Origin: EA-27 sp964396265
Lineage (GTDB): Archaea > Thermoplasmatota > Thermoplasmata > RBG-16-68-12 > EA-27
Length of the DNA: 64,000 bases
Direction: 5' to 3'
NCBI GenBank assembly: GCA_964396265.1
Contig: CAYNEM010000007.1
Location: forward strand, 73,179 to 137,178
Part shown: piece after piece, positions 7,522-15,936 of the stretch
Layout: each line of letters begins with the position of its first letter
How positions within the stretch are numbered: the stretch's first letter is position 1
Notes under the pieces: generated by a model
What the model was told of the DNA's origin: nothing
Database searches by the model: none
The model's input: only the letters and a program-made list of their open reading frames with translations
Made by a program: the position numbers and the translations under genes

Positions 7522-10183
7522 GTCTCGACCTCCGGTGTCGGGTGATCCCCAAGGCAGCGACGACGACGACGACCCACGCGATCCCCTCGAACTCCGGAAC
7601 GATGATGTCGATGTGGCCCCACGTGTTGGGGCTCATGTCGTTCACGGCAGTGCTCCCCCAGGTGTAGTTGAAGGGGAGCCCCTCGTTGTGCGCGACGATG
7701 GCAAACCCGGCACGCCGGCCTGGGGGAGGAACGGCGATTCCCCAGACGTCTGTGTAGTGAATCTGGAACTCGTAGACTTCCTGGAAGGACGAGAAGTTCC
7801 CGACCGCGAAATCGCCAGGATTGCAGGCAAGGCCGCACGGGCCCCACGCGACCCCGGTCCCCCTCTCCTTGATGAGGGGTGAGAAGCCGCTGTGGACGCG
7901 GAACCTCCGGTCATCCAGCGCCGGCGCAATCCCTCCGTTGTGCGCGGTGTCGAACAGGAGTTCGCCCCAGTCAAGAAGGCTTGGTGTCGTGTCTGAGAAT
8001 ACGGCGAGGCATAGATACACGAAACCCGTATCGTCCCGCCGGCCGACCGAGAACGACATATCGAGGGTGAAGTCCATGCTCGCATTGTCGTATTCCCCGT
8101 TCCCGAAGTCGCAGAAGCCGTCCACCAGGGGAATGTTCGCGAGGGGGGTCGCCGCGATGGGCCGTGCGCCGGGTCCATGTAGCGGAAGGAGGCCTGGCTC
8201 CCCGCGCGTCCCCCGGAGACCTGCGGGGTCGCTCACGTCCCCACCTCCGGACCAATCCGTGGACGCGAATACAAGGGTCGGGTTGTTCGTCGGTCCGAGG
8301 AAGGCAAGAGGGGCGGACGCCTCGAGTCGGGTGCCGACGAACGCGACCGGGAACGGGTGGGCCTGCAGCTCCCACCCTCCGAGTGTTCCGTTCCAGGCGG
8401 AGAGCTCCTTGGATGTGATGCGACCCATGCGCCCTCGAATCTCGAGCCGTCGGTCCGCGACGAGGCCCAAGACCGACTGACCGATCGAGGAGCGGTCATC
8501 GGTGTCGACGAAGATCCGCAGGATGTCCTCTCCGGCCTCGCGACGGATCGGGAAGACGGACGCGTTGGGAGCCGGTCCCGAGTCCTGGATCCTCGGGACG
8601 CGCGTGTCCGGAAGGAGGGAACCTCCCAGGACCTCACCTTCCGTCCGGAGGTAGAAGAAAGCATCGGCCGCCAGGGCGTTGGCGGACTCCCATAGGTCGA
8701 CGGAGTCCGGCGCAGTGTCATCCGCGTCCCGGTCGACGGACGTCCAGTCGTCGAACAGGCCGTCGATCGTCTTGCCTGTCGGGCTGGCGGCGACATACAC
8801 GCGGGCGCCCGCGCCGAGGAGCGTGAGTGGAACGGAGTTACCGGAACCCACGGCCGTTGCTGTGACCCCCGTCACGCGGAGGGTCACGAAGGCCCCCGGC
8901 AAGAGCCCCGCCGGATCCAGGTAGACCTCCTCGACGCGCTCCGTTCCGCTCCGTACCACGAACGGCGTTGCGGGCAGGGTGCCAGCGCCCCCGCCGACGC
9001 GTTCGACGGAGATGCCGCTGACAGAGACGTCGCCCCCCAGGGCGCGCATCCTCAGCTCGAGCACCGGCGCGTTCGCCGACACCACGCTCGCGATGGGCCG
9101 CTGATCGACGACGAGCGCTCCCGGGGCGAGCCCCACGGCGGCCCCGAGGTCCGACACCCCCGCCGTGCTCAGCGCGATCCTCAACTGAAGGTCCGGGCTG
9201 GTCGTGAACCCGACCATCGTATCGTCGAGAGAGAACTCGAACTCCCGGCCCACCACGGCTGCGGGGAAGATGCCGTGGTTGAGGAACGCGGTCGCGTTGT
9301 CGGGATCGGGCCCTCCGGTCCACTCCCGGAACGTTACTCCCTCCAGGCTTCCGTCCCATCCGTAGAGCTCCGCGACGAAGTGGGCGTCCATGCCGGGCCC
9401 CGCATACCCGGGGCCGCGGGATCCGGAGCTGAAGAACACGTACACGCTAGACGCGATGGACCCCGAGAAGAGGGGCGCCTCCGTCCTGCCGTAGACGAGA
9501 AGCTCGTATTGGGTCGTGTGGACTGCAAAAGACTCTAGGTCGACGGAGTCCAGTCGCGCATCCTTCGCATCGGGGTATTGGAGGACCCCGGCCCACTCAC
9601 CGAAGTCGCCGTCGACCACGAACGCCGTCTGGGGGGGCGGACTTCCGATCATCAATCCGAGAAGCGGGATTGCAACGTAGGCGACGCAGATGATCATGGC
9701 TCCGATGCGCATGTCCCTACGACTCACCTCACCGGACGGCGTCCGGCCGCTCGCGATACCAATCCGATCCCGGGAGACCCCGCTGTTCAACCCGTTCGTC
9801 CGACCGCTGTTGCCGTTGACCATCCCGTTCGTACGGCCTTTGGTCCCATTGACGATCCCGTTCGTGCGACCTCGCGTCCCGTTGACCATCCCGTTCGTAC
9901 GGCCTTTGGTCCCATTGACGATCCCGTTCGTGCGACCTCGCGTCCCGTTGACCAATCCGTTCGTTCGCCCGACGTTGCCGTTCGTGAGGCCCGTGGCCCC
10001 GGCGGCGCTCGCCCGTCCCATCTGGGCCCGCCGAGGGCCGTCCCCTGGGGGCGCGCGTGCGGGAAGGTCCACCGGCGACTGGTCAACGTCCGTGACGTCG
10101 TCTCCCATGGAAGCACCGGGATGGGCGTCCCGACGTTCGCGCCTGCGGGAATTCCGAGACTTCCGAGAGGACTCGTCGCTCAT
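7511..10183 (-). CDS. NG-repeat membrane-anchored surface protein with CBM9-like domains and PEF-CTERM-like end
   Basis: An 890 aa protein from the ATG at 10183, which follows GGAGG. A longer frame to 10249 overlaps the upstream gene. Residues 1-60 are strongly basic. Residues 65-134 are 11-residue repeats of the type GRTNGIVNGTK. One membrane helix follows at about 161-180 (GAMIICVAYVAIPLLGLMIG). The remaining ~700 residues look extracellular and contain DGDFGEW, DGLFDDW and DGFCDFGNGEYDN motifs, as in CBM9/DOMON-like beta domains. The C-terminus is VPEF, a hydrophobic helix and an RHRRSRR tail, like a PEF-CTERM sorting signal. It sits between the degenerate KaiC-like gene and DUF835 in one operon. 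The function is unknown. Confidence 0.8.
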   Translation of the reverse strand: MSDESSRKSRNSRRRERRDAHPGASMGDDVTDVDQSPVDLPARAPPGDGPRRAQMGRASAAGATGLTNGNVGRTNGLVNGTRGRTNGIVNGTKGRTNGMVNGTRGRTNGIVNGTKGRTNGMVNGNSGRTNGLNSGVSRDRIGIASGRTPSGEVSRRDMRIGAMIICVAYVAIPLLGLMIGSPPPQTAFVVDGDFGEWAGVLQYPDAKDARLDSVDLESFAVHTTQYELLVYGRTEAPLFSGSIASSVYVFFSSGSRGPGYAGPGMDAHFVAELYGWDGSLEGVTFREWTGGPDPDNATAFLNHGIFPAAVVGREFEFSLDDTMVGFTTSPDLQLRIALSTAGVSDLGAAVGLAPGALVVDQRPIASVVSANAPVLELRMRALGGDVSVSGISVERVGGGAGTLPATPFVVRSGTERVEEVYLDPAGLLPGAFVTLRVTGVTATAVGSGNSVPLTLLGAGARVYVAASPTGKTIDGLFDDWTSVDRDADDTAPDSVDLWESANALAADAFFYLRTEGEVLGGSLLPDTRVPRIQDSGPAPNASVFPIRREAGEDILRIFVDTDDRSSIGQSVLGLVADRRLEIRGRMGRITSKELSAWNGTLGGWELQAHPFPVAFVGTRLEASAPLAFLGPTNNPTLVFASTDWSGGGDVSDPAGLRGTRGEPGLLPLHGPGARPIAATPLANIPLVDGFCDFGNGEYDNASMDFTLDMSFSVGRRDDTGFVYLCLAVFSDTTPSLLDWGELLFDTAHNGGIAPALDDRRFRVHSGFSPLIKERGTGVAWGPCGLACNPGDFAVGNFSSFQEVYEFQIHYTDVWGIAVPPPGRRAGFAIVAHNEGLPFNYTWGSTAVNDMSPNTWGHIDIIVPEFEGIAWVVVVVAALGITRHRRSRRGA
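9782..9991 (-). repeat. In-frame 33-nt tandem repeat coding for NG-rich units
   Basis: About six consecutive 33-nt units encode 11-residue blocks: GRTNGLVNGTR, GRTNGIVNGTK, GRTNGMVNGTR and variants. Two neighbouring units (66 nt) are copied almost perfectly, which indicates recent unit duplication. The array lies on the presumed cytoplasmic side of the single N-terminal membrane helix. Confidence 0.9.
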
Positions 10184-10184
10184 C

Positions 10185-12092
10185 TCAGCCTCCCCGGGCA
10201 GGCCTCGCGCGCACGCGAGGACCTCGCAGGGCCCTCCGGATGGATCCAAGTCCGAGGGCGACGACGAGCGAGCCAGTGAGGGCTGCGGCGGCGTTGAGCC
10301 AGCCGAAGGCCTCGTAGCGGTCCCCGATCACCGGAACGCGGAGGATGTCGTGGAAGAAGGAACCCAACAAAAGCCCCGATCCTCCGACCGAGACGAGCAG
10401 GATCCCCGCATAGAATGTGGGCCTCTTTCCCCAGCGGCGTCGAGCCCCGGCCGGGGCGTCGTGCGTTTTCCCCTGGAGCCGCTCTGGAGAAGGGGCATCG
10501 ACCTCGGGCGCCGGGCGCGGGGCGCTCGCCCGGAGTGCTTCCGGCCTCTCGAGAGGCTTCGATGCCCGGACGAATGTGGTCGCGATTTCGGGCTCCCCCG
10601 GGGGAGGCGGGGGGATCTCCCGCTTCGATTCCTGGGCGACGGGCATCGGGCGGGGCGGGGGCGCCGGTCGCGGTTTCATCACGGCCCGCAGCCGGTCCGC
10701 ATGCTCCTTTGGCAGCCCGGAGAACAAGGCGATGTCGGCAGGGTCGCCTTCGAGGAATCGCGCATACGTCCCGAAGAACTTGGCGACCGCCCCGGCCGTC
10801 TTGCGGGACGCGCCCAGGCTCAGTAGAAAGAGGACCAGCTCCCGCCTGCCCATGGCGGACTCGGGCCCAAGGGCCGCGCCGGCAACTTCGGTCGGGCTTC
10901 GACCCGAGTCACCGGAACGGTCCCCCGGTGCCCCCCGATCCAGGTAGTGAAGGAGCCGCTCCACCAGGTCAGCCCGGCTTCCCGACAACTTCAACCCGGA
11001 CTCCCGGCACAGCACCTCCAGCTCGTGTCGCTTGGCGATCTGGATCTCGGCCCGGACCAGGTTCCGCAGCTCCTGGGCAGGGGGTTCGGGCGCGTCCTTC
11101 AGGATCTCCACGAAGATGGCGCACGTCCCGCAGAATCCCTCGGTCTCTCGTTCCTCGAACGCGAGCGGTCCCTTGCAGTTCGGGCAGCGGTCCGGTGCAA
11201 GGTCCGATTCCTTCTCGGGGGTTCGCTTCCCCGCACTCTTGCCGACGGGAGTTCGTTCGGCCGGCCGTACCGACGGCGCAGCAGCCCGGGGAGCTTCCCC
11301 CGAGCGATCAGCGGCCGTTGCTGGGTCGGGGTGTGGCGGCGGAGCCTCCGTCTGTCGAGACTCCTGCGGCCCGGGCAGAACGACAGAAGGGCCTTTGCCG
11401 GAGACCATTTCCAGGTTGTGGACCCTCGGATCGGGGACCGTGTCCTTGAGCCAGAGGACGACGATCCTGCGCCGCACCGTGTCGGCGTCCTGCTCCCGGA
11501 TGATGTCGACCACGCCGTCGAAGGGCTGACAGACCGTGGAGACGACTTCCTGCTCATGCATGTCTCGCTCCAAGAGGAACAGGCCGGTGACCTTGTTGTA
11601 GGCCAGCTTCGCTTTGACGTTCTGGGCGAATTCGTACACCTGACTCGAGTTGTGGATCCGCAGGGACGGGGACAGGATCTCCACGAGCCCTCGGCGCGCG
11701 ACGCGGGGGGCGAGCCCTGCGATGGCTCGGCTCACCCCGATGCCCACGTCCGTCAGATCCACGGAACAACGGAGGATCGGGCCCCGCTCCTCGACCCCCG
11801 CAACGTTCTCCCTTTGCCGGGAGTACCAGTCCACGATTCGCAACCGGTTCTCCGACAGCGCGGCCGGAACATCCGCACCGGACCGCGTCAGGGATTCGAG
11901 GAATTGTTCGGGCGACGTGGACGACACGAGGGCGATTACTGCCTCCCCCAAGCGCAGCCCCTCGGCTACGAACCGGAGAGCGAACTCGTCCTTCTCGTTC
12001 CCCGGCGGGCCTTGCAGGATCACGGACGAGCCGGCGAGAAACCCGCCGCCGACCAGTGCATCGAAGCCCTCCACGCCCGAGCGGACCCGCAT
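10185..12092 (-). CDS. Degenerate KaiC-like ATPase domain fused to zinc ribbon, SAP-like domain and membrane helices
   Basis: A 635 aa multidomain protein. Residues 1-235 have the KaiC/RecA-like order: GVEGFDALVGGGFLAGSSVI, then a P-loop written GPPGNEKDEF in place of GxGK[ST], then a late GLFLLERDMHE strand. A Pro-rich linker follows, then a zinc ribbon (CPNC near 299 and CGTC near 319), a SAP/HeH-like helix pair (ELEVLCRESGLKLSGSRADL, about 355-375), a helical domain near 410-475, a second Pro-rich linker, and two membrane helices near 565-620. The P-loop changes suggest weak or no ATPase activity. The ATG overlaps the intact KaiC-like gene upstream (ATGA), so partnership with that ATPase is likely but inferred. 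Confidence 0.8.
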   Translation of the reverse strand: MRVRSGVEGFDALVGGGFLAGSSVILQGPPGNEKDEFALRFVAEGLRLGEAVIALVSSTSPEQFLESLTRSGADVPAALSENRLRIVDWYSRQRENVAGVEERGPILRCSVDLTDVGIGVSRAIAGLAPRVARRGLVEILSPSLRIHNSSQVYEFAQNVKAKLAYNKVTGLFLLERDMHEQEVVSTVCQPFDGVVDIIREQDADTVRRRIVVLWLKDTVPDPRVHNLEMVSGKGPSVVLPGPQESRQTEAPPPHPDPATAADRSGEAPRAAAPSVRPAERTPVGKSAGKRTPEKESDLAPDRCPNCKGPLAFEERETEGFCGTCAIFVEILKDAPEPPAQELRNLVRAEIQIAKRHELEVLCRESGLKLSGSRADLVERLLHYLDRGAPGDRSGDSGRSPTEVAGAALGPESAMGRRELVLFLLSLGASRKTAGAVAKFFGTYARFLEGDPADIALFSGLPKEHADRLRAVMKPRPAPPPRPMPVAQESKREIPPPPPGEPEIATTFVRASKPLERPEALRASAPRPAPEVDAPSPERLQGKTHDAPAGARRRWGKRPTFYAGILLVSVGGSGLLLGSFFHDILRVPVIGDRYEAFGWLNAAAALTGSLVVALGLGSIRRALRGPRVRARPARGG

Positions 12093-12802
12093 CAGACCAC
12101 CTTCTCATCCGCAAGGACCGTGAGGCCGGCGTCCGAGATGTAGACGGGATGTTTTACGGTGTCATGCTTGGTGAACCGCATCTTCCGGACGGTGATCGTG
12201 CGCCGCAGCTGCCCCTTCGTCTCCTCGAGTCCGAGATGCGTGAAGGAGTCTGCCAGGAACTGCTCGATGCCGTACCTCGTCAGGAGCTCCCCTTCCGGGG
12301 ACTCCGCCAGGAGGACTGTCGTCACGTCCTCCTCCCGGAGGAAACGGCAGAAGGAGAACAGCCCTTGGCGGAACGCCTCGGCGGTCGGGTAGTGAAGACC
12401 CACGGCGGAGAGGGAGTCGATGACGAGCCTCCGCACGTGCAGCTTCTTCAGGGACGCGGACAGGAAGTCCTGGAGCTCCTCGAAGCTCGCGGCGTCGTGC
12501 GAGGTCTTCGACATGCGCAGTTGGCCTAGGTCGATCAGGAAGAACAGGCCCCGACGCTTCTGCTCGCCGCTGGACATGCCGAATCGCTTCATCCCCCTCT
12601 CCAGGTTGGCCTGGCTCTCCTCGAGTACGAGGTACATCGAGGACTCGTTGTACTGCGAGGCGCCCGTGAGGCAGTAGTGGAGCGCAAAGAGGCTCTTGCC
12701 GCTCCCGGCAGGCCCGGAGATCAGGTTGATCGTCCGAAGGGGGAATCCCCCCTCGACGAGGACGTCGAATCCCTCGATCCCGGTCGGGACTCGCTCGCTC
12801 AG
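12092..12802 (-). CDS. KaiC-like RecA-fold ATPase, probable CTG start
   Basis: A 236 aa single-domain KaiC/RadA-superfamily ATPase. Visible features are VPTGIEGFDVLVEGGFP, a perfect Walker A GPAGSGKS at residues 30-37, the tandem-Glu region MYLVLEESQ near 58-66, and the Walker B strand RRLVIDSLSAVGL. The first ATG in frame (12637) would remove the Walker A, so it cannot be the start. The frame upstream has no ATG, GTG or TTG. The CTG at 12802-12800 follows GGAGG with about 6 nt spacing and overlaps the regulator's stop as CTGA. The start therefore appears to be CTG. It lies between the winged-helix regulator and the degenerate paralogue. Confidence 0.85.
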   Translation of the reverse strand: MSERVPTGIEGFDVLVEGGFPLRTINLISGPAGSGKSLFALHYCLTGASQYNESSMYLVLEESQANLERGMKRFGMSSGEQKRRGLFFLIDLGQLRMSKTSHDAASFEELQDFLSASLKKLHVRRLVIDSLSAVGLHYPTAEAFRQGLFSFCRFLREEDVTTVLLAESPEGELLTRYGIEQFLADSFTHLGLEETKGQLRRTITVRKMRFTKHDTVKHPVYISDAGLTVLADEKVV

Positions 12803-13425
12803 AACACCCCTCCTGCTCGGTAGAGGAGGTTGTGTCGATGCACGACATCCTCGTGGCCTCGTCGGGCCTCTTCTGCGGCCGTGTCGAAGACGCGGTTCGC
12901 CGCGGCCCGCCCGATCGAGTCCGCGATGATCGCGTGGAGGGCGCCGAGGATCTCACCGAAGGTCTTCCGGACCGGCCCTGCCCCCTTCCTGAGGAGGCGC
13001 TCGGAGAGGTCCTTGTCTAGATCTGGCTGCGTCGTGCCGAGGTGTGCCTCCAGTCGCTCCAGGATCCCGGGCAACCCGAGCCGTTCCACCTTCGCGAAGA
13101 CGTTGGCGACGCAGGCGACGCAGTATGCGACGGCCTCCTTGTCGAGATCGGGGGGGCTCTTGAAGTCCAGCTCCAGAGCAACCCTTGGCGATAGCATCCG
13201 ATACTCGAAGGTCGAGCGGACGGTGGACGTCCGAAGCCGGCGCTGGAGGATGCCGAGTTCGTACATCGGCACGAGGAGGTTCGAAACGGTGCTCGTGTGA
13301 ATGTCCAGGGCTCGGGAGACCTCGCTCGCGATGTGCCACTCCCCGGAAGAGAGGTAGCGCAGGAGGCGGATGCCGTTCTCCCGGCTGAGCACCGACGCTG
13401 CCTTTCGGAATCCTTTCGCGTCCAT
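12799..13425 (-). CDS. Winged-helix regulator heading the KaiC/DUF835 operon
   Basis: A 208 aa protein. The first ~75 residues are a winged helix-turn-helix: LSRENGIRLLRYLSSGEWHI, then SEVSRALDIHTSTVSNLLVPM with a recognition helix, and a beta wing (LRTSTVRSTFEYRML). The C-terminal ~120 residues are helical (AVAYCVACVANVFAKVERL) and resemble no family I can name. They may sense a ligand or mediate dimerisation. ATG 13425 is chosen; a GTG at 13434 is also possible. Its stop overlaps the CTG start of the KaiC-like ATPase. As first gene of the operon it probably regulates it. Confidence 0.8.
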   Translation of the reverse strand: MDAKGFRKAASVLSRENGIRLLRYLSSGEWHIASEVSRALDIHTSTVSNLLVPMYELGILQRRLRTSTVRSTFEYRMLSPRVALELDFKSPPDLDKEAVAYCVACVANVFAKVERLGLPGILERLEAHLGTTQPDLDKDLSERLLRKGAGPVRKTFGEILGALHAIIADSIGRAAANRVFDTAAEEARRGHEDVVHRHNLLYRAGGVF

Positions 13426-13622
13426 CCATCGCACCTGGTCGCGGCTGGCTAGACTTTCTCCCCTGCTACTCTAAGCGCCTTGGAGGAGGCATCGTAAGAG
13501 GATTCCTCGCCGAATCTCCGGTATGATTATCATCCCTGTGAACCGGGGGTCGATCGTCGGGGCCCTGAGGCCCCCCGCCGCCAAAGATTCATCTCGGCGG
13601 GCCCGTTCCGGCGGTGGTGGCG

Positions 13623-14177
13623 ATGGCGATGAAGGTCGTGGTCGGCGTCACGGGAGCCTCCGGGGTCCAGTATGCCCACGCGCTCCTGCGCAACCTCGAG
13701 GGGGCCCGCGTGGACCTCGTCGTCAGCGAGGATGCGAAGAAGGTGATCGCGCACGAGACTGAGCTCTCCGTGGAAGCGTTCGAGAAGCTCGCCGAGGCGA
13801 CGTATGCGAACGACGACACGACCGCGCCGCCCGCGTCCGGCTCCTATCGCTTCGACGCGATGGTCGTCATCCCCTGCTCGATGGGCACGCTGGGGAAGGT
13901 TGCGTGGGGGATCAGCGACAACCTGATCACGCGCGCGGCGGCGGTGACGCTGAAGGAGCGCAGGAAGCTCATCCTCGTCCCGCGCGAGACGCCGCTGGCG
14001 GCGACCCACATCGAGAATATGCTCCGCCTGACGAACCAAGGCGCCGTGATCTTGCCCGCGATGCCGGGGTTCTATCACGGTCCGAAGTCCATCGACGATC
14101 TCGTGGATTTCGTGGTGGGGAAGGTGCTCGACCAGCTCGGGATCGAGCACACGCTGTTCAAGAGGTGGGGGGAATGA
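13623..14177 (+). CDS. ubiX: UbiX/Pad1-family flavin prenyltransferase
   Basis: A 184 aa flavoprotein of the UbiX/Pad1 family, which prenylates FMN to make the cofactor used by UbiD decarboxylases. The N-terminus KVVVGVTGASGVQYAHALL binds the flavin phosphate. SGSYRFDAMVVIPCSMGTLGKVAWG contains the CSM(G/K)T motif, and RRKLILVPRETPL is the family's LVPRE(T/M)P motif. Starts at 13614, 13623 and 13629 are all possible; 13629 (MKVVVG) best matches relatives. The stop overlaps the DUF885 start (ATGA). No ubiD gene is in this window. Confidence 0.9.
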   Translation: MAMKVVVGVTGASGVQYAHALLRNLEGARVDLVVSEDAKKVIAHETELSVEAFEKLAEATYANDDTTAPPASGSYRFDAMVVIPCSMGTLGKVAWGISDNLITRAAAVTLKERRKLILVPRETPLAATHIENMLRLTNQGAVILPAMPGFYHGPKSIDDLVDFVVGKVLDQLGIEHTLFKRWGE

Positions 14178-15880
14178 CCGCCGCCGAGGACCTGGGAACG
14201 CTCGCAAGCGAGTACTGGGATGGGCGGCTCGAGGATGCGCCCCTCTACGCGACCGCGATCGGGGACCGGAGGTTCGACGACCGGCTCGCGGACATCACGT
14301 CCCAGGGCCGCTTGCGCTTCAGCCGCTTCCTCGAGGGCGTCATCGCGCGAGCCCAGGCGATCCCCGAGGGAGGGCTCGGGGACGAAGCGCGCGTGACGCG
14401 CGACATGCTGATCATGGAAGCGGAGAGCGAGCTCGCGTACCTCCGTTGTGGGGTGGACGAGTGGTCCGTGGATCCGCTGGGAGGACCTCAAGTCTCGTTG
14501 CTGAACGTGGAGTCGTATCAGACGGTCCGGACGCCCGCGGACGCCCGGGCGATGGTGGTCCGCTGGACGGCGATGGGCACCTACGTGGCTCAGCATCTCG
14601 CGAACCTCCGGCGGGCGTTGGCGGAGGACAAGGTCGCCGTGGCCGACTGCGTCCGAAAGGTGATCGAGGAACTCGAGGACTTGGGCGGCAAGCCGGAGGA
14701 GCAGTGGACGCTCCTCAAACCCTTGGCGGTACCGCACGACGATTGGTCCGAGGACGAGCGGGCGGGACTCCGTGATGGCCTCACGCGGGCCGTTGCCGAG
14801 TCGATCCGACCTGCGTTCGACCAATACCTCGTGATGCTCCGGTCAGAGCTGCTCCCGCGAGCGCGGCCCTCCGACAGGGCGGGCATCATGCACGTGCCGG
14901 ATGGCGATCGCGCGTACCGGAAACTAGTCCGCGTGTACACGTCCCTCGACCTGAATCCCGAGGAGGTGCATGCCACGGGTCTCCGCGAGGTCGCTCGCAT
15001 CAACGGGGAGATGGCGCGGCTAGGCGCGAAGGTCTTCGGCCTCCAGGACCGGACGAGGATCCTGGAGAAACTGAGGACGGACCCGGAATTGTACTTCACG
15101 ACGCGCGACGAGGTCGCCGCCAAGGCGGAGTCCGCGCTGGCGAGGGCTAGGGCCGCGATCCCGCAGTGGTTCGGGCGCCTCCCGGGGGCCGATTGCACAG
15201 TCGTCCGCATGGGGGAGCATGAGGAAAAGCACTCGACCATCGCCTATTATCGTTGGCCCGCGGCGGACGGGTCCCGACCCGGAGCTTACTACATCAACAC
15301 GTACGCGCCGGCGACGCGGCCGAGGTACGAGGCGGAGGCGCTCGCGTATCACGAGGCGATCCCGGGCCACCACCTGCAGCTCGCGATCATGCAGGAACTG
15401 ACCCATCTTCCAGCCTTCCGTCGACACTCCGGGGTGACCGCGTTCATCGAAGGGTGGGGGCTGTACTCGGAGCGGCTCGCGGACGAGATGGGCCTGTACT
15501 CCTCCGACCTCGATCGGATGGGAATGCTCTCCTACGATGCCTGGCGGGCGTGCCGCCTCGTCGTGGACACGGGGATGCACGCGAAGGGGTGGAGCCGCCA
15601 GCGGGCGATCGACTTCATGTGGGAGAACACGGCGCTCGCCAAGAACAACATTGTGAACGAGGTAGACCGGTACATCGCGTGGCCGGCCCAGGCACTCGCG
15701 TACAAGACGGGGCAGATGGAGTTGCTCCGGCTCCGGGATGCAGCCCGTGACGTGTGCGGCGTTCGTTTCGATGTCAAGGCCTTCCACGACGCCGTGCTTG
15801 AGAACGGTGCCCTGGATCTGCGGACGCTCGCCGCGATGGTTTCGGCGTTCAGCCGCAACCTTGCGCAGGGCCGGTACTAG
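14174..15880 (+). CDS. DUF885 family zinc-metallopeptidase-like protein
   Basis: A 568 aa cytosolic-looking protein of the DUF885 family, with no signal peptide. The C-terminal half holds the metal-site signature AYHEAIPGHHLQLAIMQEL (HExxxGHH type), followed by FIEGWGLYSERLADEMGLY, whose Glu is a likely third ligand, and the YxAWPAQALAYKTGQ motif near residue 500. The N-terminal domain is helical. Members are usually annotated as putative carboxypeptidases; the substrate is unknown. The ATG at 14174 overlaps the ubiX stop, which indicates co-translation. A much longer upstream frame is only ubiX read out of phase. Confidence 0.88.
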   Translation: MTAAEDLGTLASEYWDGRLEDAPLYATAIGDRRFDDRLADITSQGRLRFSRFLEGVIARAQAIPEGGLGDEARVTRDMLIMEAESELAYLRCGVDEWSVDPLGGPQVSLLNVESYQTVRTPADARAMVVRWTAMGTYVAQHLANLRRALAEDKVAVADCVRKVIEELEDLGGKPEEQWTLLKPLAVPHDDWSEDERAGLRDGLTRAVAESIRPAFDQYLVMLRSELLPRARPSDRAGIMHVPDGDRAYRKLVRVYTSLDLNPEEVHATGLREVARINGEMARLGAKVFGLQDRTRILEKLRTDPELYFTTRDEVAAKAESALARARAAIPQWFGRLPGADCTVVRMGEHEEKHSTIAYYRWPAADGSRPGAYYINTYAPATRPRYEAEALAYHEAIPGHHLQLAIMQELTHLPAFRRHSGVTAFIEGWGLYSERLADEMGLYSSDLDRMGMLSYDAWRACRLVVDTGMHAKGWSRQRAIDFMWENTALAKNNIVNEVDRYIAWPAQALAYKTGQMELLRLRDAARDVCGVRFDVKAFHDAVLENGALDLRTLAAMVSAFSRNLAQGRY

Positions 15881-15936
15881 GAACCGGCCTGCCTTGCGTC
15901 GTGCATCGTCGCCGGAGTCGACCGAGCGCAGTCGGG

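Noticed and set aside
9782..9991. Possible CRISPR array because of the regular ~33-nt repeats
   Set aside because: The repeats are in frame, have no spacers and encode an 11-residue protein repeat; no cas genes are in the window.
12162..12956. 264 aa minus-strand frame across the regulator/KaiC-like junction
   Set aside because: It is the out-of-phase reading of two overlapping real genes; the Walker A and HTH motifs lie in the other frames.
13559..13574. GGGGCC-CTGA-GGCCCC hairpin as a terminator
   Set aside because: It is a perfect 6-bp stem but has no T tract, and it lies between divergent promoters rather than after a gene.
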